NCBI GenBank assembly: GCA_965657965.1
Contig: CBFHQM010000038.1
Location: 1 to 13,271, forward strand
Origin: UBA8752 sp965657965
GTDB taxonomy: Bacteria > Bacteroidota > Bacteroidia > Flavobacteriales_D > Sanyastnellaceae
Reading direction: 5' to 3'
Length of the DNA: 13,271 nt
Both the position numbers and the translations under genes were made by a program. Position 1 is the first letter of the stretch, and every line of letters begins with the position of its first letter. Positions 6,524-13,173 of this stretch are shown here, one piece after another. The notes under the pieces are model-generated. The model was not told the origin of the DNA, did no database searches, and saw nothing but the letters and a program-made list of their open reading frames with translations.

Positions 6524-8419
6524 ATGGCAGGAGGCAACGTGCTCTCGGTAGAGGGATTGACCAAACGGTTTGGAGAACGTCTGATTTTTGAAGACCTCCA
6601 TTTCGGATTGGATCAAGGTCAAAAAGCGGCTTTGGTTGCGAGGAACGGTACAGGCAAAAGCACCCTAATGAAGGTGCTTCTGGGCATCGAAGGCGCCGAT
6701 GCCGGAACGGTCACTTTTAGCGGACAAGCCAAAATCGCCCACCTCTCTCAAGAGCACGGCCTGGATGTTGACCGCACCATTCTCGACAATCTTTTCCAAG
6801 CCGACAATGCTGCCATGCGGGCCATTCGCCGCTATGAGGCTGCTACCCAAGGCGACAATGCCGAAGACCTACAAGCGGCCTATGACGACATGGACCGGGC
6901 CGAGGCTTGGAGCTACGAAGCCCAAGCCAAGGAGATTCTCGGCAAGCTGGGATTGCACCAAACCGAGCGCTTTGTCGACGACTTGAGCGGAGGCGAAAAA
7001 CGACGCGTTGCATTGGCCAAATGCCTGATTGAGCAACCCGACCTTCTGCTTCTCGACGAGCCAACCAACCACCTTGACTTGGGCATGATTGAATGGCTCG
7101 AAGGCTTCCTTGCCCGGGCCAAAACGACCCTACTCATGGTGACCCACGACCGCTTCTTTTTGGAGGTGGTTTGCGACACCATATTCGAACTAGACAGCTT
7201 CGGCCTTCACAAATACCCTGGCAACTGGAGCGCCTTTCTCGAAAAAAAATCAGAGCGTTCTTCCAACGAGCACGCCCAAAGGGACCGCGCCCGCTCGATC
7301 ATGCGGCGCGAACTTGAATGGGTCCGTGCAACACCACAGGCCAGAACCGGCAAGAGCAAATCCCGCCTCGATGCCTTCCAGAACCTCAAGACCCGAGCCG
7401 GTGTCCGTTTAGAAGAAGACGAAGTGCGCCTCGAGCTCGACCCATCGCGTCTTGGTGGGAAAATTCTAGAGATTCACAAAGTCCGAAAGTCCTACGGGGA
7501 AAGGGTCATCCTCGATGGCTGGACCTACCATTTCAAACCGGGGGAACGCGTTGGACTTGTCGGCGACAATGGTGCAGGAAAAAGCACGCTGATTCGATTG
7601 ATGACCGCCGAAGATGACCCTGATGGCGGTAAAATTGTCGTGGGAGACACTGTGGTCTTTGGTCACTTTAGCCAAGAACCTCCCCAATTCGACGAAGGCA
7701 TGAAGGTCATTGAGGCCTTGTATGAAATCGCCGAGTACATGCCGCTTAAAAAAGGGCAAAAGCTCTCGGCCGCCCAATTGCTCGAACGGTTCTTGTTCCC
7801 AAGAAACCGGCAGCACGACTATATCCATAAGCTCAGCGGCGGCGAACGCAAGCGCCTCCACCTTTTGAGGGTATTGATGGCCAACCCCAACTTTTTGGTT
7901 TTCGATGAGCCGACCAACGATTTGGATGTCTTCACCCTCGGCATTCTCGAAGAATTCCTCCTCGATTTTCCCGGATGTCTTTTGCTGGTCAGCCATGACC
8001 GCTACTTCATGGACAAACTCGTAGATCATGTTTTCGTCCTCAATGGAGAAGGCGGCGTTCGCGACTTCCCAGGGAACTACACCCAGTATCGCAGCGCGGC
8101 AGACGAAGAAGAAAGAGCCGATGCCGCCATCAAAAACGCCCAGGCGAAAGCCGAGGCTGCACAAAAAGCTGCAGAAGGGCCTGCAGCACCCAAAGGAGAC
8201 TACTCTAATCGCCTCAGCTACAATGAGAAACGGGAATACGAGGGGCTAGAAGATGTGATTGCCGGCCTCGAGTCCGAAAAGAGCGCACTCGAAGAGCAGA
8301 TGTCTGCTCCCGGCTTGGGGCATGAAGAAATGGGGCAACTCGCCACGAAACTCGGCACCGTCACTTCAGACATTGAAGCCAAGACAGAGCGCTGGATTGA
8401 CTTGGACGAGCGCGCCTAA
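6524..8419 (+). CDS. uup: Uup-like ABC-F ATPase
   Basis: ABC-F proteins are soluble ATPases that act on the ribosome (translation rescue, assembly or antibiotic resistance) and do not transport. The 631-residue protein has two nucleotide-binding domains: Walker A ARNGTGKST (39-47) and GDNGAGKST (347-355), signature motifs LSGGEKRR (154-161) and LSGGERKR (437-444), and Walker B LLLLDEPTNHLDL (174-186) and FLVFDEPTNDLDV (457-469). The inter-domain linker has RRELEWVRATPQARTGKSKS (261-280), the Uup-type signature. The tail holds an Ala/Lys-rich stretch (529-558) and a C-terminal coiled coil (about 559-628), as in Uup, whose length (635 in E. coli) also matches. The first Walker A opens with Ala instead of Gly. 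ATG 6524 follows a perfect -7 box. The gene converges on paaE with a 36-bp gap. Confidence 0.93.
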   Translation: MAGGNVLSVEGLTKRFGERLIFEDLHFGLDQGQKAALVARNGTGKSTLMKVLLGIEGADAGTVTFSGQAKIAHLSQEHGLDVDRTILDNLFQADNAAMRAIRRYEAATQGDNAEDLQAAYDDMDRAEAWSYEAQAKEILGKLGLHQTERFVDDLSGGEKRRVALAKCLIEQPDLLLLDEPTNHLDLGMIEWLEGFLARAKTTLLMVTHDRFFLEVVCDTIFELDSFGLHKYPGNWSAFLEKKSERSSNEHAQRDRARSIMRRELEWVRATPQARTGKSKSRLDAFQNLKTRAGVRLEEDEVRLELDPSRLGGKILEIHKVRKSYGERVILDGWTYHFKPGERVGLVGDNGAGKSTLIRLMTAEDDPDGGKIVVGDTVVFGHFSQEPPQFDEGMKVIEALYEIAEYMPLKKGQKLSAAQLLERFLFPRNRQHDYIHKLSGGERKRLHLLRVLMANPNFLVFDEPTNDLDVFTLGILEEFLLDFPGCLLLVSHDRYFMDKLVDHVFVLNGEGGVRDFPGNYTQYRSAADEEERADAAIKNAQAKAEAAQKAAEGPAAPKGDYSNRLSYNEKREYEGLEDVIAGLESEKSALEEQMSAPGLGHEEMGQLATKLGTVTSDIEAKTERWIDLDERA

Positions 8420-8455
8420 ACCACACTCCATTCGGTCTCCCCTTGCGCATGGCGC

Positions 8456-9538
8456 TTATTGCTGGTCAAAGTCGACAATAAAGCGACCTTCTTTGTTTTT
8501 GGGCTTGGTCTGACAAGTGAGCACAAAACCTTGCTCGACCTCTCCGGACTCCAACGCGTAGTTCACTTCCATTTCGCCGGCCCCTTCAGTAACCAGCGCA
8601 CGACAAGTGCAACAGACGCCACCGCAACAACTGTACGGCAGGTCAATGCCCGCATCCAATCCGGCATCCAAAATGGTTTTTGTGCCATCGTAATCCAGCT
8701 TGTGGGTGGACCCGTCGATGATCACAAACACCTCTTGCCCTCCTCCTTCGGCAACAGGCGCCGCGACCTCCGCCGCTGTTGACACCGGCTTTGCCGATGG
8801 CGTACCGAACAATTCAAAATGGATCTTGGATTCCGCGAGTCCTGCCGCCAGCAGCCGGTTTTTGACCGCCATGATCATGGCCTCTGGACCGCAGGAGAAC
8901 ACTTCGTCCAAATCTGACACATTCAACAACGAAGCCACCACGTCGTCGACTTTGGACTCGTCCATCCTGCCTCCATACAATGGGATGTCCACAGGCTCTC
9001 GCGTGAAGAAGTGAAACACCCGAAGACGGTTCATGTACCTGTCCTTGAGGTCATCGAGCTCTTGCTTGAAAATCACACTGGACTGTTCTTTGTTCGTGTA
9101 GAACAAAGAGAACTCACTCTCAGGCTCTGTTGCCAGGATCGTTTTGACGTGAGACAGGATGGGCGTAATGCCAGATCCCGCCGCAAAACCGGCATATTTT
9201 TTTTTCTGATCGGCCTTCAAATCTGTAAAAAACCGCCCATTTGGGGGCATGGTCCGCAACACATCCCCTTTCTGAAGGGCTGAATTGGCCCAAGTGCTAA
9301 ACCGACCTTCAGGGACCTGCTTCACCGCCACCCGTAACTCTTCTCCTACCCCGGAGCAGATACTGTAACTACGCCTAACACTCTCCCCTTTAATCTCCTG
9401 ATCAAAGGTTAGATACTGGCCCTGAGTGAAAGTGAATTCTTGAGACAAATCGCTTGGCACATCGAGAACGATGGACACACAATCGGCAGTTTCTCGGCGC
9501 ACTTCGGACACCGTGAGGTTGTGAAAACGGTCAGACAT
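8456..9538 (-). CDS. paaE: Phenylacetyl-CoA epoxidase reductase subunit PaaE
   Basis: PaaE takes electrons from NADPH through FAD and a [2Fe-2S] cluster to the PaaABC oxygenase. The 360-residue protein has a ferredoxin-NADP reductase half with the FAD motif RRSYSICS (55-62), the pyridine-nucleotide motif GSGITPIL (121-128) and CGPEAMI (216-222). An Ala/Pro/Val-rich linker (249-267) leads to a plant-type ferredoxin domain with the four cluster ligands C304, C309, C312 and C342 (C-x4-C-x2-C-x29-C). Length fits the family. Start ATG 9538 opens directly into the FAD domain. The gene is divergent from paaABCD across 93 bp. Two mismatches to TAnnTTTG are seen in the best box (9545-9552, minus strand), so its promoter is less clear than that of paaA. 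Confidence 0.95.
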   Translation of the reverse strand: MSDRFHNLTVSEVRRETADCVSIVLDVPSDLSQEFTFTQGQYLTFDQEIKGESVRRSYSICSGVGEELRVAVKQVPEGRFSTWANSALQKGDVLRTMPPNGRFFTDLKADQKKKYAGFAAGSGITPILSHVKTILATEPESEFSLFYTNKEQSSVIFKQELDDLKDRYMNRLRVFHFFTREPVDIPLYGGRMDESKVDDVVASLLNVSDLDEVFSCGPEAMIMAVKNRLLAAGLAESKIHFELFGTPSAKPVSTAAEVAAPVAEGGGQEVFVIIDGSTHKLDYDGTKTILDAGLDAGIDLPYSCCGGVCCTCRALVTEGAGEMEVNYALESGEVEQGFVLTCQTKPKNKEGRFIVDFDQQ

Positions 9539-9570
9539 TGGATGCGAATTTCGGCATGAAAATGTTGGTT

Positions 9571-9602
9571 AGAGAACCCTTAGTGCCCCCAACTGGTTCT
9601 CT
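9571..9602. promoter_or_regulatory. Candidate operator: perfect 8+8 bp inverted repeat between paaE and paaA
   Basis: AGAGAACC (9571-9578) and GGTTCTCT (9595-9602) are perfect inverted arms with a 16-bp spacer, in the middle of the divergent paaE/paaA gap. The right arm ends 15 bp before the paaA -7 box and so covers the place of a -33 element. This is where a repressor or activator controlling both transcripts would bind. No regulator gene is in the window, so the binding protein is unknown. Confidence 0.55.
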
Positions 9603-9617
9603 CCATCATCACCATTG

Positions 9618-9625
9618 TATTTTTG
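9618..9625 (+). promoter_or_regulatory. -7 box of the paaABCD operon, perfect consensus
   Basis: TATTTTTG matches TAnnTTTG exactly and ends 6 nt before ATG 9632, implying a 5' leader of only a few bases. A TTC at 9597-9599, inside the inverted repeat arm, is the nearest thing to a -33 TTG. Confidence 0.6.
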
Positions 9626-9631
9626 TGAAGC

Positions 9632-10585
9632 ATGGAAATGGACCTGTTGCAAAGATTCGAAGCCTACGTGGCGAGCGAAAAAAAGATTGAGCCGAAGGAC
9701 TGGATGCCTGACGCCTACCGCAAAACGCTGATTCGCCAAATCAGCCAGCACGCACATTCAGAGATTGTCGGCATGTTGCCGGAAGGAAACTGGATCAGTC
9801 GCGCACCCAGTTTGAAGCGAAAAGCCATTTTAATGGCCAAGGTGCAGGACGAGGCGGGTCACGGCCTGTATCTCTACAGCGCCTGTGAAACGCTCGGAGT
9901 CCAGCGGGACGACACCATCGCCGACTTACACAGCGGAAAAGCCAAATACAGCAGCATTTTCAACTACCCCACGCTCAGTTGGGCCGACATCGGTGCAGTG
10001 GGCTGGCTCGTAGATGGCGCAGCCATCATGAATCAAGTTCCCCTGTGCAAATGCAGCTATGGCCCGTATGCCAGAGCCATGGTGCGCGTGTGTAAGGAAG
10101 AAAGCTTCCATCAGCGCCAAGGGTTTCAAATCATGCTCACGCTGGCACAAGGGACCGAAGCGCAAAAAGCGATGGCCCAAGACGCCCTCAATCGGTGGTG
10201 GTGGCCTTCGATCATGATGTTTGGCCCGCCGGACGACAACAGCCCCAACAGCGCTCAATCCATGGCGTGGAACATCAAGCGCTTCTCCAATGATGATTTG
10301 CGTCAGAAATTCATTGATCTGACTGTGCCGCAAGCAGAATTGATTGGCCTGACCATTCCCGATCCCGACCTGAAATGGAACGAATCCACTGGACATTACG
10401 AGCACGGCCCCATTGATTGGTCAGAGTTCAGTCGCGTCATCGCAGGACACGGCCCTTGCAACAAAGAGCGCATTGCCGCCCGGCGCAAAGCCTGGGACGA
10501 TGGCGCTTGGGTACGGGAAGCTGCCGCAGCGCATGCCGACAAGCGTGCAGCCAGAAAAGCCTCCGAAACAACCGTCGCCGCCTAA
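9632..10585 (+). CDS. paaA: Phenylacetyl-CoA epoxidase catalytic subunit PaaA
   Basis: PaaA is the di-iron catalytic subunit of the multicomponent epoxidase that converts phenylacetyl-CoA to its ring-1,2-epoxide. The 317-residue protein (309 in E. coli) is a ferritin-like helical bundle. The carboxylate-bridged iron ligands are visible as E44 in AHSEIVGM, E74 and H77 in VQDEAGHGLY, and E157 and H160 in KEESFHQRQG. Other family segments are NYPTLSWADIGAVGWLVDGA (111-130) and NRWWWPSIMMFGPPD (187-201). The C-terminus ends in an Ala-rich tail. ATG 9632 is the first start; an in-frame ATG at 9638 is a less likely alternative. There is no Shine-Dalgarno sequence. It is first in paaABCD. Confidence 0.97.
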   Translation: MEMDLLQRFEAYVASEKKIEPKDWMPDAYRKTLIRQISQHAHSEIVGMLPEGNWISRAPSLKRKAILMAKVQDEAGHGLYLYSACETLGVQRDDTIADLHSGKAKYSSIFNYPTLSWADIGAVGWLVDGAAIMNQVPLCKCSYGPYARAMVRVCKEESFHQRQGFQIMLTLAQGTEAQKAMAQDALNRWWWPSIMMFGPPDDNSPNSAQSMAWNIKRFSNDDLRQKFIDLTVPQAELIGLTIPDPDLKWNESTGHYEHGPIDWSEFSRVIAGHGPCNKERIAARRKAWDDGAWVREAAAAHADKRAARKASETTVAA

Positions 10586-10595
10586 TTTATTTCAA

Positions 10596-10883
10596 GTGGA
10601 AAAGAACCATTGGCCCCTCTGGGAAATCTTCATCCGAAGCCGTCAAGGACTCTCCCATCGCCACGTGGGCAGTCTCCACGCCGCCGATGCGGAAATGGCG
10701 ATTGAAAATGCTCGGGATGTTTACACCCGTCGTCAAGAAGGCGTGAGCATCTGGGCCGTGCCGGCTTCCGAAATCACGGCGTCCTCTCCCGACGAAAAAG
10801 ACGTCCTGTTTGATCCGGCCGACGACAAGGTTTATCGGCACCCTACGTTTTATGACCTCCCAGACGAGGTCAAAAACATGTGA
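10596..10883 (+). CDS. paaB: Phenylacetyl-CoA epoxidase subunit PaaB
   Basis: PaaB is a small structural subunit that bridges PaaAC units of the epoxidase. Family sequence begins at once: WPLWEIFIRSRQGLSHRHVG, then SLHAADAEMAIENARDVYTR, and later VYRHPTFYDLP. No ATG is available at the N-terminus. A GTG at 10596, 10 bp after the paaA stop, gives 95 residues, exactly the E. coli length. The frame is open farther upstream into paaA, but that part is a shadow of paaA and should not be annotated. The gene overlaps or abuts paaC at its end (ATGTGA). Confidence 0.93.
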   Translation: MEKNHWPLWEIFIRSRQGLSHRHVGSLHAADAEMAIENARDVYTRRQEGVSIWAVPASEITASSPDEKDVLFDPADDKVYRHPTFYDLPDEVKNM

Positions 10884-10885
10884 GC

Positions 10886-11635
10886 ATGAGTGCGCGCTTT
10901 GAATACCTTCTCCGCCTCGGAGACGACGCCCTATTGCTCGGCCAACAACTCGGCCTCTGGACAGGACATGGCCCTGTGCTGGAAGAAGACATTGCCCTCA
11001 CCAACATTGGTTTGGATCAAATTGGTCAAGCACGCGCTTGGTTCACCTTGGCCGGCAGAGCAGAAGGTGAAGGCCGAGATGAAGACGCTCTGGCCTTCCA
11101 CCGCGAAGCCCCTGACTTTCGCAACGCCCTGCTTTGCGAACGGCCCAACGGCCATTTTGGAGACACCATTGTTCGGCAGTTTCTTTTTGACGCCTATGCC
11201 GTCCCGCTGCATGCAGCCCTCTCTCGCTCTGTGGATGCGGACATCGCTGCCATCGCAAAAAAGAGCGCAAAAGAGAGCGCCTATCACTTGCGTCACAGCA
11301 GCGCATGGATGATCCGTTTGGGAGATGGCACGGCAGAGAGCCAGTCCAAAGTACAAGAGAGTCTAGACGCTCTTCTTCCCTACGTTGGAGACCTCTTTTA
11401 TTCGGACGACATATCGCGAGAAGCCCAAAATGCAGGTTGGGGTGTCGACACGTCAACGCTAAGAAGTTCCTGGGAGAACACGCTGATCGAGACCTTGACC
11501 CAAGCCCGACTTCGCAGGCCAAACCCCGTACCCGAACAAATTGGGGGACGTCGAGGTGAGCACACAGAACAGCTCTCTTTTTTGCTGGCCGAAATGCAGG
11601 TCCTTCCCAGGACCTATCCCGACGCCAAGTGGTGA
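10886..11635 (+). CDS. paaC: Phenylacetyl-CoA epoxidase structural subunit PaaC
   Basis: PaaC is a ferritin-like partner of PaaA in the epoxidase core. The protein has about 249 residues (248 in E. coli). Family features are LRLGDDALLLGQQLGLWTGH (9-28), EDIALTNIGLDQIGQARAW (34-52), RPNGHFGDTIVRQFLFDAY (near 85-103), SAYHLRHSSAWMIRLGDGT (near 129-147) and the end GGRRGEHTEQLSFLLAEMQ. Two starts are possible: GTG 10880, overlapping the paaB stop by 4 bp, and ATG 10886, two bases after it. ATG is preferred, and the difference is two residues. Its stop overlaps the paaD start (TGATG), so the genes are translationally coupled. Confidence 0.95.
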   Translation: MSARFEYLLRLGDDALLLGQQLGLWTGHGPVLEEDIALTNIGLDQIGQARAWFTLAGRAEGEGRDEDALAFHREAPDFRNALLCERPNGHFGDTIVRQFLFDAYAVPLHAALSRSVDADIAAIAKKSAKESAYHLRHSSAWMIRLGDGTAESQSKVQESLDALLPYVGDLFYSDDISREAQNAGWGVDTSTLRSSWENTLIETLTQARLRRPNPVPEQIGGRRGEHTEQLSFLLAEMQVLPRTYPDAKW

Positions 11636-12126
11636 TGCGGGACGCAGACCAGTGGTTGGCGCTCCTTCAACTCGTTCCCGACCCCGAAATCCCGGTACTG
11701 AACATCGTCGAAATGGGCATCGTTCGCGGGGTTGAGTGCAGCGATGACCAAGTCAAAATCAACATAACCCCCACCTACATGGGGTGTCCGGCCATGGACG
11801 CCATCGCGGATGACATCCGGGAAAAACTCAACCCCATGGCCAATCAAGAAGACAAAGCCCTTGTGGTCGACTTGGTTTACGCACCGGCATGGACCACCGA
11901 CTGGCTGTCGGACACCGCCTTGGCCAAGCTCGAAAATTATGGGATTGCCCCACCAGGGAAAACGTCAGACAAGAGGGCGCTTCAAGGAGAGGCACCCGAA
12001 GTTCGGTGCCCAAAATGTAAGAGTCACAACACCCGACTTGTGAGCCTTTTTGGGTCCACTGCCTGCAAGTCCCACTATCAATGCGCCGACTGCGAAGAGC
12101 CATTCGATCACTTCAAGTGCATATAA
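11635..12126 (+). CDS. paaD: PaaD, MIP18-like maturation factor of the epoxidase
   Basis: PaaD (PaaJ in some strains) is needed for epoxidase activity and probably helps metal-centre assembly; it is not a core subunit. The 163-residue protein (165 in E. coli) has the DUF59/MIP18 motif DPEIPVLNIVEMGIV (16-30) and the conserved Cys51 in TYMGCPAM. The C-terminal zinc-ribbon-like part has RCPKCKSHNT (124-133), STACKSHYQCADCEEP (141-156) and FKC near the end (Cys125, 128, 144, 150, 153 and 162). ATG 11635 shares one base with the paaC stop; in-frame GTGs at 11629 and 11632 are weaker choices. It is the last paa gene here, and no further phenylacetate genes (paaG, paaZ, paaK) follow. Confidence 0.95.
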   Translation: MRDADQWLALLQLVPDPEIPVLNIVEMGIVRGVECSDDQVKINITPTYMGCPAMDAIADDIREKLNPMANQEDKALVVDLVYAPAWTTDWLSDTALAKLENYGIAPPGKTSDKRALQGEAPEVRCPKCKSHNTRLVSLFGSTACKSHYQCADCEEPFDHFKCI

Positions 12127-12143
12127 AGAGCGTTTGACTACAA

Positions 12144-12156
12144 AAACCCGGGGTTT
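12144..12156. repeat. Short perfect inverted repeat after paaD, possible weak terminator
   Basis: AAACCC (12144-12149) and GGGTTT (12151-12156) are separated by one base, 17 bp after the paaD stop. As RNA it could form only a five-pair stem with a three-base loop (AAACC/GGTTT) and is followed by ATTC, not a U-run, so terminator activity is doubtful. Confidence 0.3.
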
Positions 12157-12208
12157 ATTCGCACAACTACACTTACAAATCCCGCTTTTAAGGATTGATT
12201 TGCGGCCT

Positions 12209-12216
12209 TATTTTTA
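12209..12216 (+). promoter_or_regulatory. Probable -7 box of the pentapeptide-repeat gene
   Basis: TATTTTTA matches TAnnTTTG at five of six fixed positions and ends 3 nt before ATG 12220. It suggests the gene has its own promoter apart from paaABCD, with almost no leader. Confidence 0.4.
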
Positions 12217-12219
12217 AGA

Positions 12220-12921
12220 ATGCGCGCGGGAGCACTCTTTTTTTTCTTGATGTGCTGGGGACACGCCACCTCTCAAGTGGACTACCCTTACAATCCCGAC
12301 AGCAATGGCGACAGCTTGATTGGCATAAGCGACCTGATTGACATGCTGGCCACTTTTGGAGGGCCTTTTCAACCTGCGCCGATTACGTTGGAGGACGAAC
12401 CCCTCGAGTCCATTCTGACCACCCTCATCCAACAAGTCAATGCGTTGCAAACTCAAGTTGCGGATTTAGAGTCCGAGGTGGTGTCCAAGGACTCCATTAT
12501 TGCCTTGACTTGGGGCAAATCATTTGTCAATGCCGATTTGAGCGGAGCCACTTTTATAGACGCCAACCTCTCCTACGCTGACTTTACTGGAGCCGATTTG
12601 AGCGGGGCTAACCTCACGGATTCCTATTTCTACCTGGCCAGCTTAGACCTAAGCAACCTCAGTGAAGCCAACTTGACCAACACCGACTTGTTCCAAGCGA
12701 GCCTCATGTCTGCCGACCTGACCGGTGCCAATTTGTCCTTTGCCTTCCTCGGAGAGGCGGACCTCTCTGGCGCTTCCGTCGCGGGAGCAGACTTTTTCGA
12801 CACCTATCTGAATGGGGCAATCCTAAACTGCCTGGAAGGCTGCCCGATGAACTTACCCAACGGGTATGCTTGCGTGCCAGACGAAACTTGCGGCGAAGCG
12901 GAACGATTTAAGATCGAATAA
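12220..12921 (+). CDS. Secreted pentapeptide-repeat protein with dockerin-like EF-hand loop
   Basis: This 233-residue protein has four visible parts. Residues 1 to about 18 form a signal peptide with a phenylalanine-rich core; Cys12 is preceded by Met, so a lipobox is unlikely. Residues 27-38 (D27, N29, D31, I34, D38) form an exact EF-hand/dockerin-type calcium loop followed by a short helix. Residues 62-97 look like a coiled coil that may mediate oligomerisation. Residues 103-202 are 20 unbroken pentapeptides of the A(D/N)Lxx type (ADLSG, ANLTD and so on), which should fold as about five turns of a right-handed quadrilateral beta-helix. A short tail has four cysteines (204, 208, 218, 224) that could form disulfides outside the cytosol. 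The role is unknown. It follows paaD by 93 bp and looks independent of it. Confidence 0.85.
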   Translation: MRAGALFFFLMCWGHATSQVDYPYNPDSNGDSLIGISDLIDMLATFGGPFQPAPITLEDEPLESILTTLIQQVNALQTQVADLESEVVSKDSIIALTWGKSFVNADLSGATFIDANLSYADFTGADLSGANLTDSYFYLASLDLSNLSEANLTNTDLFQASLMSADLTGANLSFAFLGEADLSGASVAGADFFDTYLNGAILNCLEGCPMNLPNGYACVPDETCGEAERFKIE

Positions 12922-13173
12922 CCTTTTCTCTTCGGCCCTGTGATGAACGCTTCGAGCTGAGCCAACACTCGTCCCTCCTCAAGACCTGCTGGAGAGAGGC
13001 CCGTTTCCACCGCTCGATTCATCGCTCATCAATGCTCGGTCAATCCCACTGACACCATCGGTTCGAAAGCGCCTAAACTGCCGATATTTAACCCGCATCC
13101 AGACGTTGCAGTACATCGTTTGACCCCCGCATCATTCGATGCACTCGGAATACAGATTGAATCCCCCCTAGAA
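12922..13173. other. Stretch without a supported gene
   Basis: Between the pentapeptide gene and the partial minus-strand gene I see no supported coding sequence, RNA gene or strong hairpin. A forward frame stays open from 12961 to the window end but has no ATG or GTG, and two short minus-strand frames (ending at 12804 and 13029) have unnatural composition. It is probably a convergent intergenic region. Confidence 0.5.

Noticed and set aside
6527..6534. GGAGG-like Shine-Dalgarno sequence near the ABC-F start
   Set aside because: It lies downstream of the ATG and simply encodes Ala-Gly-Gly, so it cannot guide initiation there.
6485..6622. 46-residue N-terminal extension of ElaA
   Set aside because: It overlaps the start of the ABC-F gene on the other strand; the family begins near ATG 6484.
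6653..6667. Non-canonical first Walker A of the ABC-F protein (Ala for the first Gly)
   Set aside because: I recall the same change in Bacteroidota ABC-F proteins, and the catalytic Lys and Ser are kept, so it is probably a clade trait.
7466..8164. 232-residue minus-strand open frame opposite the ABC-F gene
   Set aside because: It is antisense to conserved Walker and signature motifs and resembles no family; it is a composition effect.
10413..10595. Long N-terminal extension of PaaB
   Set aside because: It is a shadow of paaA, rich in Pro and Ser, and GTG 10596 gives the exact family length.
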